A stretch of DNA of 64,000 nt from Flavobacterium sp. N3904 (GCF_025947305.1 NZ_CP110009.1:2149501-2213500); one strand, 5' to 3'. Positions 26,478 to 35,463 are shown, numbered from the stretch's first letter. Notes: generated from the letters alone by a model not told the origin. Program-made: numbers and translations.

Positions 26478-27200
26478 ATGAGAACATCACCTTTTGTCTG
26501 TATTGGAATTTCGCTTTTACTTTTAGCAAGTTGTAAAGAAGAATCAGAAAAGCCGAAAGTGATTTATGATGCTTCTAAAAATAGTAGAGAATTGACCAAA
26601 ACGGACTCAACTCAAATAAAAATTGCCGATTTGCCAATTCAAATGCAAGGAACAGATTATTTGATACATCCTGTAGGTGATTTGAGTGTTTATGAAAAAG
26701 GTACTAAAAACAGATATGGTTCATCGAGTGTGAATGATTTGAGTTTTACAATATCAAATACATCCGAGTATGAAATCACGGGTTATTTGCAAAACCTTAA
26801 ATTTCAAAAAATTGGTTCTGATTCTATAAAAGCATTAACGGATAAACCTGTTTTGATTCAAACAGCCACTTATTTGAAAGCAGTCTCCGATAAACTCAAT
26901 AAGCAAATTATGGTTTATACGATGATGGATATGGACACCAATAAAGACGGAAAACTCGATGTAAGTGATATTACAACATTATATTTAAGTAAAATTAGCG
27001 GGGATAAATTCACAAAAGTATCGGTTGATTTCCAAGAATTGATTGATTGGAATTTAATTGAATCGCAAAATCGTCTCTATTTTAGAACTGTAGAGGATAC
27101 CAACAAAAACGGAAAGTTTGACAGCAAAGATGTCGTACATTACAATTACATCGATTTGGCAAATAAAGACTGGAAAGTAGAAAGTTATAATCCGATATAA
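26478..27200 (+). CDS. Lipoprotein with two EF-hand/dockerin-like calcium loops
   Basis: A 240-residue protein starting at MRTSPFVCIGISLLLLASC, a lipobox signal (LLAS|C). The longer frame adds 10 residues before the Met and would spoil the signal. Residues ~155-175 (MDMDTNKDGKLDVSDITTLY) and ~210-225 (VEDTNKNGKFDSKDVVHYN) fit the D-x-N-x-D/N-G-x-(I/L/F)-D calcium-binding loop. The rest is unrecognised. It is probably an outer-membrane-anchored Ca-responsive or structural protein; this is inference. It is tail-to-tail with the DUF2971 gene, with only 3 bp between the stops. Confidence 0.8.
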   Translation: MRTSPFVCIGISLLLLASCKEESEKPKVIYDASKNSRELTKTDSTQIKIADLPIQMQGTDYLIHPVGDLSVYEKGTKNRYGSSSVNDLSFTISNTSEYEITGYLQNLKFQKIGSDSIKALTDKPVLIQTATYLKAVSDKLNKQIMVYTMMDMDTNKDGKLDVSDITTLYLSKISGDKFTKVSVDFQELIDWNLIESQNRLYFRTVEDTNKNGKFDSKDVVHYNYIDLANKDWKVESYNPI

Positions 27201-27203
27201 ATC

Positions 27204-27905
27204 TTAAATTAAAATGTCACTTTCCAAGTCTGATTTTTCGATTTCAAAATCAAATCCCAATTGCGCGACTAATTGAATAACAAGTTTTTTATACCAATTC
27301 TCAGATTTGGGATGGATGTAGATTTTTTCTATCAATTGACTAATGTCTACATTTATTTTTAATCCATCATTTAATTTGATAGGGTTTTCAGAAACATCGG
27401 TGATGATTCGTACTTCACGTTCGTATTGAAAACTTTTTCGTTTGAATAAAAATGGAAAAAACATATCGTCAAACGGAATGTATTCTTTTTTGTAATCGAT
27501 ATAATTAACCTCGCCAATGAACTGTTTGTAATTTGTTTCGGGTACCAAAGCCTCCTGAAGTCTTTTTACAGTAGATTGTATGGCCAATCCTTCACTATTT
27601 TGCGTGAAAATCTGCCACATAGCAAATGATTCGTATTCATTGATGTGCCAACTGCTGATGGCTACTTTCTCCCGATGTGTTTTATAATAATTTAAGAAAT
27701 CAGGATTGTCTATGGAAAGTTTTTTGATTTCTTCAAATGTAGGTTCACTAAAAGTACCTTCGTATTGGTCTTCAAATTTATCTGACCTTGACATGAATAG
27801 TTTTTGCGAAAGCAATAAATCCAAAAACTTCGACAAGTCCAGATATTTCCATACGATGGTATCTGGATCTTGCGGAAGTTTTATGTTGGGATTATTCAGG
27901 TACAT
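27204..27905 (-). CDS. DUF2971 family protein
   Basis: A 233-residue cytosolic protein with the DUF2971 pattern: WKYLDLSKFLDLLLSQKLFMSRSDKFEDQYEGTF, ISSWHINEYESFAMWQIFTQNSEGLAIQSTV, a charged KRKSFQYEREVRII segment, and a C-terminal strand YIHPKSENWYKKLV. The W..., MW and KRKSFxxERE motifs are diagnostic. Function unknown; the family is scattered among genomes and is often found in defence or accessory regions, but nothing around it here supports that. It is not in an operon. Confidence 0.85.
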   Translation of the reverse strand: MYLNNPNIKLPQDPDTIVWKYLDLSKFLDLLLSQKLFMSRSDKFEDQYEGTFSEPTFEEIKKLSIDNPDFLNYYKTHREKVAISSWHINEYESFAMWQIFTQNSEGLAIQSTVKRLQEALVPETNYKQFIGEVNYIDYKKEYIPFDDMFFPFLFKRKSFQYEREVRIITDVSENPIKLNDGLKINVDISQLIEKIYIHPKSENWYKKLVIQLVAQLGFDFEIEKSDLESDILI

Positions 27906-27960
27906 TTAAGGTTTATGAATTTAAAGGTTTAAAGTTTAAAAGGTTTAGAAGTTTAGTTTT
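27906..27960. repeat. Degenerate AAGGTTTA-type repeats upstream of the DUF2971 gene
   Basis: Several near-copies of (A)AGGTTTA/AAGTTTA in about 55 bp immediately before the start codon. Non-coding. Confidence 0.55.
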
Positions 27961-27998
27961 TATTGAATTTTTAAGCTATCTTATACTTTTAAACTAAT

Positions 27999-29855
27999 TT
28001 ATTCAAACGACTGCATTGTTACCAATTTGTTATAAGTGCCATTCATGGCAATAAGATCTTCGTGTTTTCCTTGTTCAACGATTTTCCCTTTTTGCATTAC
28101 AACAATCAAATCGGCTTTTTGAATGGTAGAAAGACGATGTGCAATTACAATAGAAGTTCTGTTTTGCATCATATTTTCAAGTGCCACTTGTACAAATTTT
28201 TCGCTTTCTGTATCTAGAGCTGATGTGGCTTCGTCCAGAATCATAATTGGAGGATTTTTTAACACGGCACGGGCAATAGATAGTCTTTGCTTTTGACCTC
28301 CGGAAAGTTTGTTTCCGCTGTCGCCAATATTCGTGTAAATGCCTTTTGGAAGGTCTTTTACAAATTCGTAAGCATTGGCAATTTTTAGAGCTTCGATGAT
28401 TTCCTCGTCAGTAGCGTCCAGTTTTCCTAATGAGATATTGGCTTTTATGGTGTCATTAAATAAAATACTGTCTTGTGTTACCAATCCCATTAAGCCACGG
28501 AGAGAATGCATTTCCATATCTTTTATGGAAATTCCATCTATAGTAATGCTTCCTTCATTTACATCATAAAAACGAGTCAGTAAATTGGCAATAGTACTCT
28601 TCCCACTTCCAGATTGTCCTACAAGAGCAATAGTTTGCCCTTTTTTGACTTCAAGCGAAAAATCTTTTAAAACATTTTCTTTTTCATATCTGAAATTGAT
28701 GTTTTGGATAGTGATAGAATCGTCAAAAGTATTTTTCTCAATAGCATTTTCTTTGTTGGTAATTTCATTTTCTACCTCCAATACTTCAAATACACGTTGA
28801 GCAGCTGCTAATCCATTTTTTACAGCATAAGAAGCTTTTGAAATCGATTTTGCTGGGGTAAGAATGTTATAGGCTAATGTTAAGTAGACGATAAAAGCGG
28901 AGCCGTCTAATGTTTTTTGTACTAAAACTAGATTACCGCCATACCATAGTAATACAGCAATTGTTGTTATTCCCATAAATTCACTTAGTGGCGATGCTAA
29001 ATTATTTTTATTCCCTATACTGTTTGATAATTTTAGAAGTCGGGTAACTGAATCGTTAAATTTATTTTTAAAATTATTTTCTGCATTATAACTTTTTACT
29101 ACTTTTAGACCGCTTAAACTTTCTTCAACAATTGAAATTAAGTGTCCACCTTCGTTTTGAGCAAGTAAAGATTTTGCCTTTAAATTTTTTCCGATTTTAG
29201 AAATAATTAATCCTGAGATTGGAATAAAAATTAACACGAAAACGGTAAGTTTTACACTGATTGCAAACATTGTAATCAATGCAAATAGAATAGTTAAAGG
29301 CTCTTTTACAATAAGTTCTAATATTGAGAAAAAAGAATTTTGAACTTCTCCTACGTCACCAAGCATTCTCGCCATGACATCACCTTTTTTCTTTTCAGAA
29401 TAATAGGAGATAGGCAGTTCAATTATTTTATCATACATTGTTTTTCTTAAATCTCTTAACACACCATTTTTAAGATGCATTATGTGAAAAGAGGCTAAAT
29501 AGTTAAAAAAGTTTTTTAATAAAAAAGTTGTGATAACTAACGATACAACTAATAATAAAGCAAATTGTGGGCCACTTTCTTTTGTTAATTCGGAAATATT
29601 ATAATAAAGTAAATCTTTTCCATAACGCATTATGCCTCCAATTCCTTTGAAAACTGGTTCTTTTGGTATAGATTTTGTTTTACTAAAAAGTACTTCCAAC
29701 ATTGGGAGTAGCGATAGCATCGAAATGGTGCTAAATAAAGCGTACAATATGTTGTATATTATATTCCAAACAATATGGCTTTTATATGGTTTTGTGAATG
29801 GAATTAATTTGAGTAAATTAGAGTCTATCATTTTGTTTGATTGTATTGAAATCAA
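27999..29855 (-). CDS. ABC exporter, fused permease and ATPase (MsbA-like)
   Basis: A 618-residue half-transporter. Six membrane helices at ~15-330 (TSAIVWNIIYNILYALFSTISML, LALLLVVSLVITTFLL and others) with the ABC_membrane fold, then an ATPase domain at ~380-610: Walker A ALVGQSGSGKSTIANLL, signature LSGGQKQRLSIARAV, Walker B PIMILDEATSALD, and H-loop IVIAHRLST. MsbA-like lipid or drug flippase is the usual assignment for this class; the substrate is not proven. A second start, MIDSNLLKL (8 codons in), is possible. The next gene upstream starts 50 bp away. Confidence 0.92.
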   Translation of the reverse strand: MISIQSNKMIDSNLLKLIPFTKPYKSHIVWNIIYNILYALFSTISMLSLLPMLEVLFSKTKSIPKEPVFKGIGGIMRYGKDLLYYNISELTKESGPQFALLLVVSLVITTFLLKNFFNYLASFHIMHLKNGVLRDLRKTMYDKIIELPISYYSEKKKGDVMARMLGDVGEVQNSFFSILELIVKEPLTILFALITMFAISVKLTVFVLIFIPISGLIISKIGKNLKAKSLLAQNEGGHLISIVEESLSGLKVVKSYNAENNFKNKFNDSVTRLLKLSNSIGNKNNLASPLSEFMGITTIAVLLWYGGNLVLVQKTLDGSAFIVYLTLAYNILTPAKSISKASYAVKNGLAAAQRVFEVLEVENEITNKENAIEKNTFDDSITIQNINFRYEKENVLKDFSLEVKKGQTIALVGQSGSGKSTIANLLTRFYDVNEGSITIDGISIKDMEMHSLRGLMGLVTQDSILFNDTIKANISLGKLDATDEEIIEALKIANAYEFVKDLPKGIYTNIGDSGNKLSGGQKQRLSIARAVLKNPPIMILDEATSALDTESEKFVQVALENMMQNRTSIVIAHRLSTIQKADLIVVMQKGKIVEQGKHEDLIAMNGTYNKLVTMQSFE

Positions 29856-29905
29856 TTTAATTTGCTTGATGTATGCGAATAGAACTGATTCTTAATGCAA
29901 ATTAA

Positions 29906-31633
29906 TTAGCTCAATTGCATTGCAATAATTATGTTTTTAATCTTTTCGTTCAACACTTCTTCTACTTTAGTAAAATTAGCAACGCTGTCTAATTCGGTTT
30001 TTACGCTGATGTAAAATTTGATTTTTGGCTCCGTTCCGCTTGGTCTGGCGCATATTTTAGACCCATCTTCCGTGTAATAAATTAAAACATCGGCTTTGGG
30101 CATATCCAAAATTTCTTCTTCGTCTGTAAATAAGTTTTTGGCGATAGATGATTTGTAATCTTCCACCATTATTACTCTCTGACCGTTGATTTCTTTCAAG
30201 GGATTTTCTCGTAAAGAAACCATCATCTGATTGATTTCAGCAAGTCCTTCGATACCTTTTTTGGTAAGGGAAACCAGGTGTTCTTTGTAGAAACCAAAAT
30301 CAACATAATGTTGCAGTAATTCATTGTAAACAGAACTTCCTTTGGCTTTGGCTTGAGCCGCAACTTCACAAATTAATAAAGTGGCCGCAACAGCATCTTT
30401 GTCACGAACCGCATCACCAACCATATATCCAAAGCTTTCTTCTCCACCACCAATAAATTCTAGCTCTGGGAAATCTTTAATCATTTTGGCAATCCATTTG
30501 AAGCCTGTCAATCCCACTTTGCATTCAACGCCATAAGCTGTTGCCAACTCCATAATCATTGGAGTAGAAACGATGGTAGAACCCACAAATTGTTTTCCGT
30601 TTATTTTACCTGCTTTTTTCCATTGTTCCAATAAGAAAGCGGTCATTAAAATCATCGTTTGGTTTCCGTTCAACAAAATCATTTTGCCTTCGTTATTTCG
30701 AACAGCAACTCCCAAACGATCGCAATCAGGATCGGTACCTACAACAATATCCGCATTCAATTTATCGGCCAAGGCAAGTGCCATTGTCAATGCTTCTGGC
30801 TCTTCTGGGTTTGGTGATTTTACGGTTGGGAAATTTCCATCTGGTTTGGCTTGTTCGGGAACGATGTTCACATTGGTATAGCCCGCTTTTTCCAAAGTTG
30901 CAGGAACAGCCGTAATCGAAGTTCCGTGCAAAGAAGTAAATACAATATTCAAATTGTCTTTGGCTTCCTTTAGAGTGTTGAAACTGGCATTTTCAACAGA
31001 CGATTTTACAAAAGCTTCGTCAATTTCGGTGTCTATATATTTAATCAAACTTTCATCTGCTGAAAATTTGATTTCATTGTAATTTAAATTTTCGATAACA
31101 TCAATAATGGCTCCATCTTGAGGAGGAACAATTTGTCCGCCATCTTGCCAATACACTTTATATCCGTTATATTCTGGCGGATTGTGTGAAGCAGTAAGTA
31201 CGATACCGCATTGACAACCTAAATATTTAAGGGCAAAAGACAATTCCGGAGTCGGTCTCAAGTCCGAAAACAAATACACCTGAATTCCATTTGCAGAGAA
31301 AACATCGGCAACCACTTTGGCCAAAGATTGGCTGTTATGACGGCAATCGTAAGCAATTACAACCTTCAAAGCCTCTCCTGGGAAAACAGTATGTAAATAA
31401 TTAGAAAGTCCTTGAGTATTTTTTCCAAGCGTATATTTGTTGATGCGGTTGTTTCCAACTCCCATTACACCGCGCATACCACCCGTTCCAAACTCCAAAT
31501 TCTTATAAAAACTCTCTTCCAGTTCTTTTGGCGAAGTCGTCATCAATTCTTTAATGGCTACTTGTGTTTCATTGTCAAACGTTGGAGTTAACCATTCGTT
31601 TACTGCGTCTAAAATGTTTTGTGCTATGTGCAT
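29906..31633 (-). CDS. Phospho-sugar mutase (phosphoglucomutase/phosphomannomutase family)
   Basis: A 575-residue cytosolic enzyme of the alpha-D-phosphohexomutase superfamily. Catalytic Ser in GIVLTASHNPPEYNGYKVYW, metal loop in GTDPDCDRLGVAV, sugar-binding GGGEESFGYMVG, and phosphate-binding RPSGTEPKIKFYIS near the C-terminus. At ~575 residues and with the insert pattern it resembles the bacterial PGM-like 'phospho-sugar mutase' class rather than PgcA/ManB of other groups. It makes glucose-1-phosphate/mannose-1-phosphate for polysaccharide and nucleotide-sugar synthesis. Downstream, after 50 bp, is the ABC exporter. Confidence 0.94.
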   Translation of the reverse strand: MHIAQNILDAVNEWLTPTFDNETQVAIKELMTTSPKELEESFYKNLEFGTGGMRGVMGVGNNRINKYTLGKNTQGLSNYLHTVFPGEALKVVIAYDCRHNSQSLAKVVADVFSANGIQVYLFSDLRPTPELSFALKYLGCQCGIVLTASHNPPEYNGYKVYWQDGGQIVPPQDGAIIDVIENLNYNEIKFSADESLIKYIDTEIDEAFVKSSVENASFNTLKEAKDNLNIVFTSLHGTSITAVPATLEKAGYTNVNIVPEQAKPDGNFPTVKSPNPEEPEALTMALALADKLNADIVVGTDPDCDRLGVAVRNNEGKMILLNGNQTMILMTAFLLEQWKKAGKINGKQFVGSTIVSTPMIMELATAYGVECKVGLTGFKWIAKMIKDFPELEFIGGGEESFGYMVGDAVRDKDAVAATLLICEVAAQAKAKGSSVYNELLQHYVDFGFYKEHLVSLTKKGIEGLAEINQMMVSLRENPLKEINGQRVIMVEDYKSSIAKNLFTDEEEILDMPKADVLIYYTEDGSKICARPSGTEPKIKFYISVKTELDSVANFTKVEEVLNEKIKNIIIAMQLS

Positions 31634-31689
31634 TTTATATTTAGTTTAAGTTGTTAATCTGTTTTGTTAAAGCAAGAAATAAATTCTGT

Positions 31690-31711
31690 CACCCTGAGCG
31701 TAGTCGAAGGG
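31690..31711. repeat. Dispersed short palindrome CCCTGAGCGTAGTCGAAGGG
   Basis: A short hairpin (CCCT..AGGG) of a sequence I recall as a frequent intergenic motif in Bacteroidota and other genomes. Single copy here; its meaning is unknown. Confidence 0.45.
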
Positions 31712-31722
31712 AGGAGCTATTT

Positions 31723-31854
31723 CCTGCTATCCGCTACAATCTTTTTCTCTTAAATCTTTTTTCTAAGAACTGTCAGGAGCTTCCTCTGGTCGCTCTGCCC
31801 GTTCAAGAAAAAATAGATTTATTCAAAAAAGGATTTCCGCTACTATCAGGGCTA
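31723..31854. repeat. Structured intergenic repeat, copy B (long stem)
   Basis: Begins CCTGCTATCCGCTACAATC and ends GGATTTCCGCTACTATCAGG then GCTA. The stem beginning AAT-C-TTTTT (31738-31746) pairs with AAAAA-G-g-ATT (31826-31835) with the same bulged G as in copy A, and continues with TAAATCT..TTTTTTCT near 31751-31764 pairing with AGAAAAAATAGATTTA near 31806-31821. The ends match copy A; the stem sequence and loop length differ. It is non-coding. Confidence 0.6.
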
Positions 31855-31939
31855 GACCCGTAAAGCGAGAAATTCAGTTCATATAACTTATTTTAATTTT
31901 ATTTTTAGTTCAGCAAATTGCTTTTATATAAAAAAAATA

Positions 31940-32896
31940 TTAAAAATTCACTTCACTAGAAACCTTATACCGTTCTTCATTATTTTTTGTTCTCAAAATA
32001 ATTTCACCTAGAAATCCTGCCAAAAATAATTGCGTTCCCAAAACCATTGTTGTCAATGCAATAAAAAACCAAGGATTGGTGGTGACTAGATTGTAATGCA
32101 TTCCCATATACATGTGGTACAGTTTCGAAACTCCAATGTATCCAGCCAATAAAAAACCAATGATAAACATCAAGGAACCAATCGCGCCAAATAAATGCAT
32201 TGGTCTTTTTCCAAATCGGGAAAGAAACCAAATCGTGATTAAATCCAAAAAACCATTGATGAAACGTTCCATTCCAAATTTGGTTTCTCCATATTTTCTC
32301 GCTTGATGTTGTACTACTTTTTCGCCAATTTTTCCAAAACCAGCATTTTTTGCCAAAACTGGAATGTATCGGTGCATTTCACCAGAAACCTCAATGTTTT
32401 TTACTACTACATTTTTGTAGGCTTTCAGTCCACAGTTAAAATCATTCAATTCCACTCCAGATGTTTTCCTAGCGGCCCAATTAAATAGTTTTGAAGGAAG
32501 ATTTTTTGCCACAACAGAGTCGTAACGTTTCTTTTTCCAGCCCGAAACCAAATCGTATTTTTGAGTGGTAATCATTTCGTACAATCCCGGAATTTCATCT
32601 GGACTGTCCTGTAAATCGGCATCCATAGTGATAATCACATCCCCTTTTGCTTTGGCGAAACCAGCATGCAAAGCTTGAGATTTTCCAAAATTTTTCATGA
32701 ATCGAATTCCTTTTACATTAGGATTCTCAGCAGCAAAACCTTCTATAATGTTCCAGGATTCATCTGTACTTCCGTCATCCAGAAAAATGATTTCGTAACT
32801 ATAATTGTTCGATTTCATAATCGAAATAATCCAAGTATATAATTCTTGTAGGGATTCCTCTTCGTTAAGAAGTGGTATGAGTATTGATAAATTCAT
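31940..32896 (-). CDS. Membrane-bound family 2 glycosyltransferase (DPM1/ArnC-like)
   Basis: A 318-residue enzyme. The GT-A domain (~1-215) starts LSILIPLLNEEESLQELY, has YEIIFLDDGSTDESWNIIEG and the metal-binding DxD in ITMDADLQDSPDEIPGLYEMI, and an RYGETKFG-type segment near 205. Two C-terminal membrane helices (LFGAIGSLMFIIGFLLAGYIG and WFFIALTTMVLGTQLFLAGFL) match the DPM1/ArnC/GtrB branch that transfers sugar to a polyprenyl-phosphate. Substrate unknown. The DUF4199 gene just upstream ends 3 bp away, so they are cotranscribed. Confidence 0.92.
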   Translation of the reverse strand: MNLSILIPLLNEEESLQELYTWIISIMKSNNYSYEIIFLDDGSTDESWNIIEGFAAENPNVKGIRFMKNFGKSQALHAGFAKAKGDVIITMDADLQDSPDEIPGLYEMITTQKYDLVSGWKKKRYDSVVAKNLPSKLFNWAARKTSGVELNDFNCGLKAYKNVVVKNIEVSGEMHRYIPVLAKNAGFGKIGEKVVQHQARKYGETKFGMERFINGFLDLITIWFLSRFGKRPMHLFGAIGSLMFIIGFLLAGYIGVSKLYHMYMGMHYNLVTTNPWFFIALTTMVLGTQLFLAGFLGEIILRTKNNEERYKVSSEVNF

Positions 32897-32899
32897 TAA

Positions 32900-33442
32900 T
32901 TAGAAGCTTTGTGGTTTTTCATTTTTCACTATTACACCAACAATTAAGGAGTAAATTAGGCCAAAGAAAGAATACATAGCCAATGTTACTGGTAAAACAA
33001 TTAGAGGGTTCATAAATTTTTTCACCATTGAAAGCCCCATTTCAACTTGTTCACTTGTCATGTTTGGGTTTTTTGCAAGCATGCCTTCTTTAGTAATTGC
33101 TATCATTTCATCAATAAACTCTGGAAAAATGAAATTGAAAATAACATTGAAAAGGGCATATATAAGTGCTGCAATAAAAGTTATGGAAATTCCTGTTTTG
33201 AGACTCTCGGTAAGTGATATAAATCCGTTATTAATGTTTTTTTTGTAATTTGTACAGCCAATATATATAAACAACAGAGGTAATATCATGTAATTGGCAA
33301 TGTTTACAATTGTTCCAACACTGGTATTAATTAATGATTTCATTCCGACCAAATACATGATTACGAATTCCAATACCATTATAATACCGAATAAAACACC
33401 ATACAAAACACCAGACTTTGCTGGCGATACATTATTTTCCAT
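32900..33442 (-). CDS. DUF4199 family membrane protein
   Basis: A 180-residue inner-membrane protein with four predicted membrane segments (VLYGVLFGIIMVLEFVIMYLVG, IVNIANYMILPLLFIYIGC, ISITFIAALIYALFNVIFNF, and LIVLPVTLAMYSFFGLIYSLIV), the DUF4199 layout, usually written for Bacteroidota-only proteins. Between helices 3 and 4 is a Met-rich loop (KEGMLAKNPNMTSEQVEMGL). Function unknown. It is the first gene of a two-gene operon with the glycosyltransferase. Confidence 0.85.
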   Translation of the reverse strand: MENNVSPAKSGVLYGVLFGIIMVLEFVIMYLVGMKSLINTSVGTIVNIANYMILPLLFIYIGCTNYKKNINNGFISLTESLKTGISITFIAALIYALFNVIFNFIFPEFIDEMIAITKEGMLAKNPNMTSEQVEMGLSMVKKFMNPLIVLPVTLAMYSFFGLIYSLIVGVIVKNEKPQSF

Positions 33443-33464
33443 AGAGACTATTTTTATTAGTCTA

Positions 33465-33472
33465 CAAATATA
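33465..33472 (-). promoter_or_regulatory. -7 box (TATATTTG) of the DUF4199-GT2 operon
   Basis: Complement of CAAATATA, 22 bp before the start codon at 33442. Confidence 0.5.
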
Positions 33473-33540
33473 GCAATTCCCAATATAATGGCGTGTAAAA
33501 AATGATTTTTACGTCCATATAAAAAAAGTTGCACAAAGGT

Positions 33541-33569
33541 TTGTATATTGAAAAATAAGTGTAAATTTG
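33541..33569 (+). promoter_or_regulatory. Promoter of rpmE2
   Basis: TTG at 33541-33543, 18 bp, TAAATTTG at 33562-33569. It leaves a ~105-nt 5' leader with a CTTTTCT/AGAAAAG-type hairpin near 33617-33634. Confidence 0.7.
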
Positions 33570-33678
33570 CAAACTCAAAATAATATTGTAAAACAAAAAG
33601 TTATAGTGCGTTTATACCTTTTCTGTTAGAAGAAAAGCTTCAAGACAAGTTATAATTAACAAATAAAAAAGATTCAAG

Positions 33679-33930
33679 ATGAAAAAAGGTGTACACCCAG
33701 AAAATTACAGATTAGTTGCTTTTAAAGACATGTCAAATGAAGATGTTTTTATCACTAAATCTACTGCTGATACTAGAGAAACGATTATTGTTGATGGTGT
33801 TGAATATCCAGTTGTAAAAATGGAGATTTCTAGAACTTCTCACCCTTTTTACACAGGTAAATCTAAACTTATCGATACTGCAGGACGTATTGATAAATTC
33901 AAAACTAAATACGCTAAACACGTTAAATAA
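33679..33930 (+). CDS. rpmE2: Type B 50S ribosomal protein L31
   Basis: An 83-residue L31. [22 protein letters not shown] and [27 protein letters not shown] match the type B form; the four zinc-ligand cysteines of the type A form are absent, so it is zinc-independent. A terminator follows. The ~105-nt leader is unusually long for this gene and could carry regulation. Confidence 0.96.
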   Translation: MKKGVHPENYRLVAFKDMSNEDVFITKSTADTRETIIVDGVEYPVVKMEISRTSHPFYTGKSKLIDTAGRIDKFKTKYAKHVK

Positions 33931-33951
33931 TTTTAACTGTTTTCAATACAT

Positions 33952-33983
33952 AAAAAGCCTCGCAATTTGCGGGGCTTTTTTTT
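33952..33983 (+). terminator. Terminator after rpmE2
   Basis: An AAAAAGCCTCGC/GCGGGGCTTTTT stem with an AATTT-type loop and a T8 tail. Confidence 0.88.
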
Positions 33984-34050
33984 ATGGAATTTCGTCTCAT
34001 ATTCTTTTAGAGTGTAATTCCTTACTTCTGTAAACATTTAAAAATAATTG

Positions 34051-34058
34051 TAACTTTG
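34051..34058 (+). promoter_or_regulatory. -7 box (TAACTTTG) of the GlmU-like gene
   Basis: A perfect TAnnTTTG, 43 bp before the ATG at 34102. Confidence 0.55.
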
Positions 34059-34101
34059 CGGTGATAACCAAATCACATTTTAACAATTTATAATTTAATT
34101 T

Positions 34102-35277
34102 ATGAACTACATACTTTTTGACGGTCCCGCTCGAAATGCCTTGTTACCCTTTACTTTTACCCGTCCTGTTGCCGATATTTTGGTTGGTATTATGACGATT
34201 CGTCAAAAATGGGAAGCGCATTTGGGGTCTACCACAACAACAGTAACCGAGGAATATTTATCGGAGAAATTTCCGATGGTCGAATTGGAAGAAAATGTAA
34301 TGATCAATGCCTCTTTTTTGCCAAATGCAGTTTTGGTAGAAATGGTTAGTAATCTTGGACCTAATCAAGCTATTTTCAAGGGAGATGATGTTATAGCTTT
34401 TTATACCAATGACGAACAGGAATCAGTAGATTTTGATACTTATGAAATTTTGGAATACAATGAGGATTGTATTACTATTGAGCATACTTGGGATATTTTT
34501 TCGAAAAATGATGCATCAATTCGGGAAGATTTCGAATTTTTAACCGAAGACAGAAAGTCGCAACCTATTCCAAAAAGTGTTAATGTGATTTCGCCTTCAG
34601 CTATTTTTATTGAAGAAGGCGCCAAATTGGAGTTTGTGACCTTAAATGCTTCTGAAGGGCCCATATATATAGGTAAAAATTCAGAAATAATGGAAGGATC
34701 TATCATTCGTGGACCTTTTGCTTTGTGCGAAAATGCACAAGTAAAAATGGGAGCCAAAGTCTATGGAGCAACAACCGTTGGGCCTTATTCCAGAATTGGT
34801 GGGGAAGTCAAGAATGCAGTTCTTTTTGCCTATTCCAATAAAGGCCACGATGGATTTCTTGGAGATTCGGTCTTAGGCGAATGGTGTAATATTGGAGCCG
34901 ACAGCAATAATTCGAATTTAAAAAACAATTATGAAGAAGTAAAATTGTGGGATTATGAAACCGAAAGTTTTGCCAAAACAGGTCTGCAATTTTGCGGATT
35001 AATGATGGGGGATCATAGTAAATGTGGTATCAATACGATGTTTAATACCGGAACGGTAGTAGGAGTGAGTGCCAATATTTTTGGAAGTGGTTTTCCTCGA
35101 AATTTTGTTCCGAGTTTTTCTTGGGGTGGAGCAACAGGATTTACTACTTATGTGACCAAAAAAGCTTTCGAAACGGCAAGATTGGTAATGAGTCGCAGAA
35201 ATGTTGATTTTGATGAAAAAGAAGCCGCAATCTTGGAACATATTTTTGAGGAATCAAAAAAATGGAGGAAAGAATAG
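34102..35277 (+). CDS. GlmU-like sugar-1-phosphate nucleotidyltransferase
   Basis: A 391-residue protein of the Bacteroidota 'GlmU family'. The N-terminal half begins NYILFDGPARNALLPFTFTRPVADI, a nucleotidyltransferase-like start but without the usual LAAGxGTRM loop. The C-terminal half (~180-340) has hexapeptide (left-handed beta-helix) repeats: EGPIYIGKNSEIMEGSIIRGPFALCENAQVKMGAKVYG, GVSANIFG. A related enzyme in UDP-GlcNAc or other NDP-sugar synthesis is likely; the degenerate N-terminal nucleotide loop makes the reaction uncertain. Monocistronic, with its own promoter and terminator. Confidence 0.85.
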   Translation: MNYILFDGPARNALLPFTFTRPVADILVGIMTIRQKWEAHLGSTTTTVTEEYLSEKFPMVELEENVMINASFLPNAVLVEMVSNLGPNQAIFKGDDVIAFYTNDEQESVDFDTYEILEYNEDCITIEHTWDIFSKNDASIREDFEFLTEDRKSQPIPKSVNVISPSAIFIEEGAKLEFVTLNASEGPIYIGKNSEIMEGSIIRGPFALCENAQVKMGAKVYGATTVGPYSRIGGEVKNAVLFAYSNKGHDGFLGDSVLGEWCNIGADSNNSNLKNNYEEVKLWDYETESFAKTGLQFCGLMMGDHSKCGINTMFNTGTVVGVSANIFGSGFPRNFVPSFSWGGATGFTTYVTKKAFETARLVMSRRNVDFDEKEAAILEHIFEESKKWRKE

Positions 35278-35308
35278 TTTGAACGTTCATAAATTATAAT
35301 TCTATTTT

Positions 35309-35345
35309 AATTCGATAATTTGCTGTGTAAATTATCGAATTTTTA
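35309..35345 (+). terminator. Terminator after the GlmU-like gene
   Basis: A 13-bp perfect stem AATTCGATAATTT/AAATTATCGAATT with a 7-nt loop, then TTTT. Confidence 0.8.
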
Positions 35346-35394
35346 GTTTTGATAAAAATCTAAAATGTCTAAAAATCTAATAATCTATTTAACC

Positions 35395-35402
35395 TATCTT
35401 TG
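35395..35402 (+). promoter_or_regulatory. -7 box (TATCTTTG) of the ABC-F gene
   Basis: A perfect TAnnTTTG, 61 bp before the ATG. The preceding ~35 bp are AAAATCTA-like repeats, as at the DUF493 promoter. Confidence 0.5.
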
Positions 35403-35463
35403 CACCTTCAAAAATCGGATTAACAATTTCAACGATTAACCGAATAAACAAATAAACAGACGA

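Larger units (their letters stand above)
31634..31939. other. Intergenic region with dispersed repeat sequences
   Basis: Between two same-strand genes. It contains a ~22-bp palindromic motif at 31690-31711 (CCCTGAGCGTAGTCGAAGGG, able to form a CCCT/AGGG stem) and element B (31723-31854). A 70-codon plus-strand open frame across it looks spurious. Confidence 0.6.

Noticed and set aside
31651..31863. 70-codon plus-strand open frame over the intergenic repeats
   Set aside because: It spans the dispersed palindrome and element B and has no protein-like features; non-coding structure explains the sequence better.
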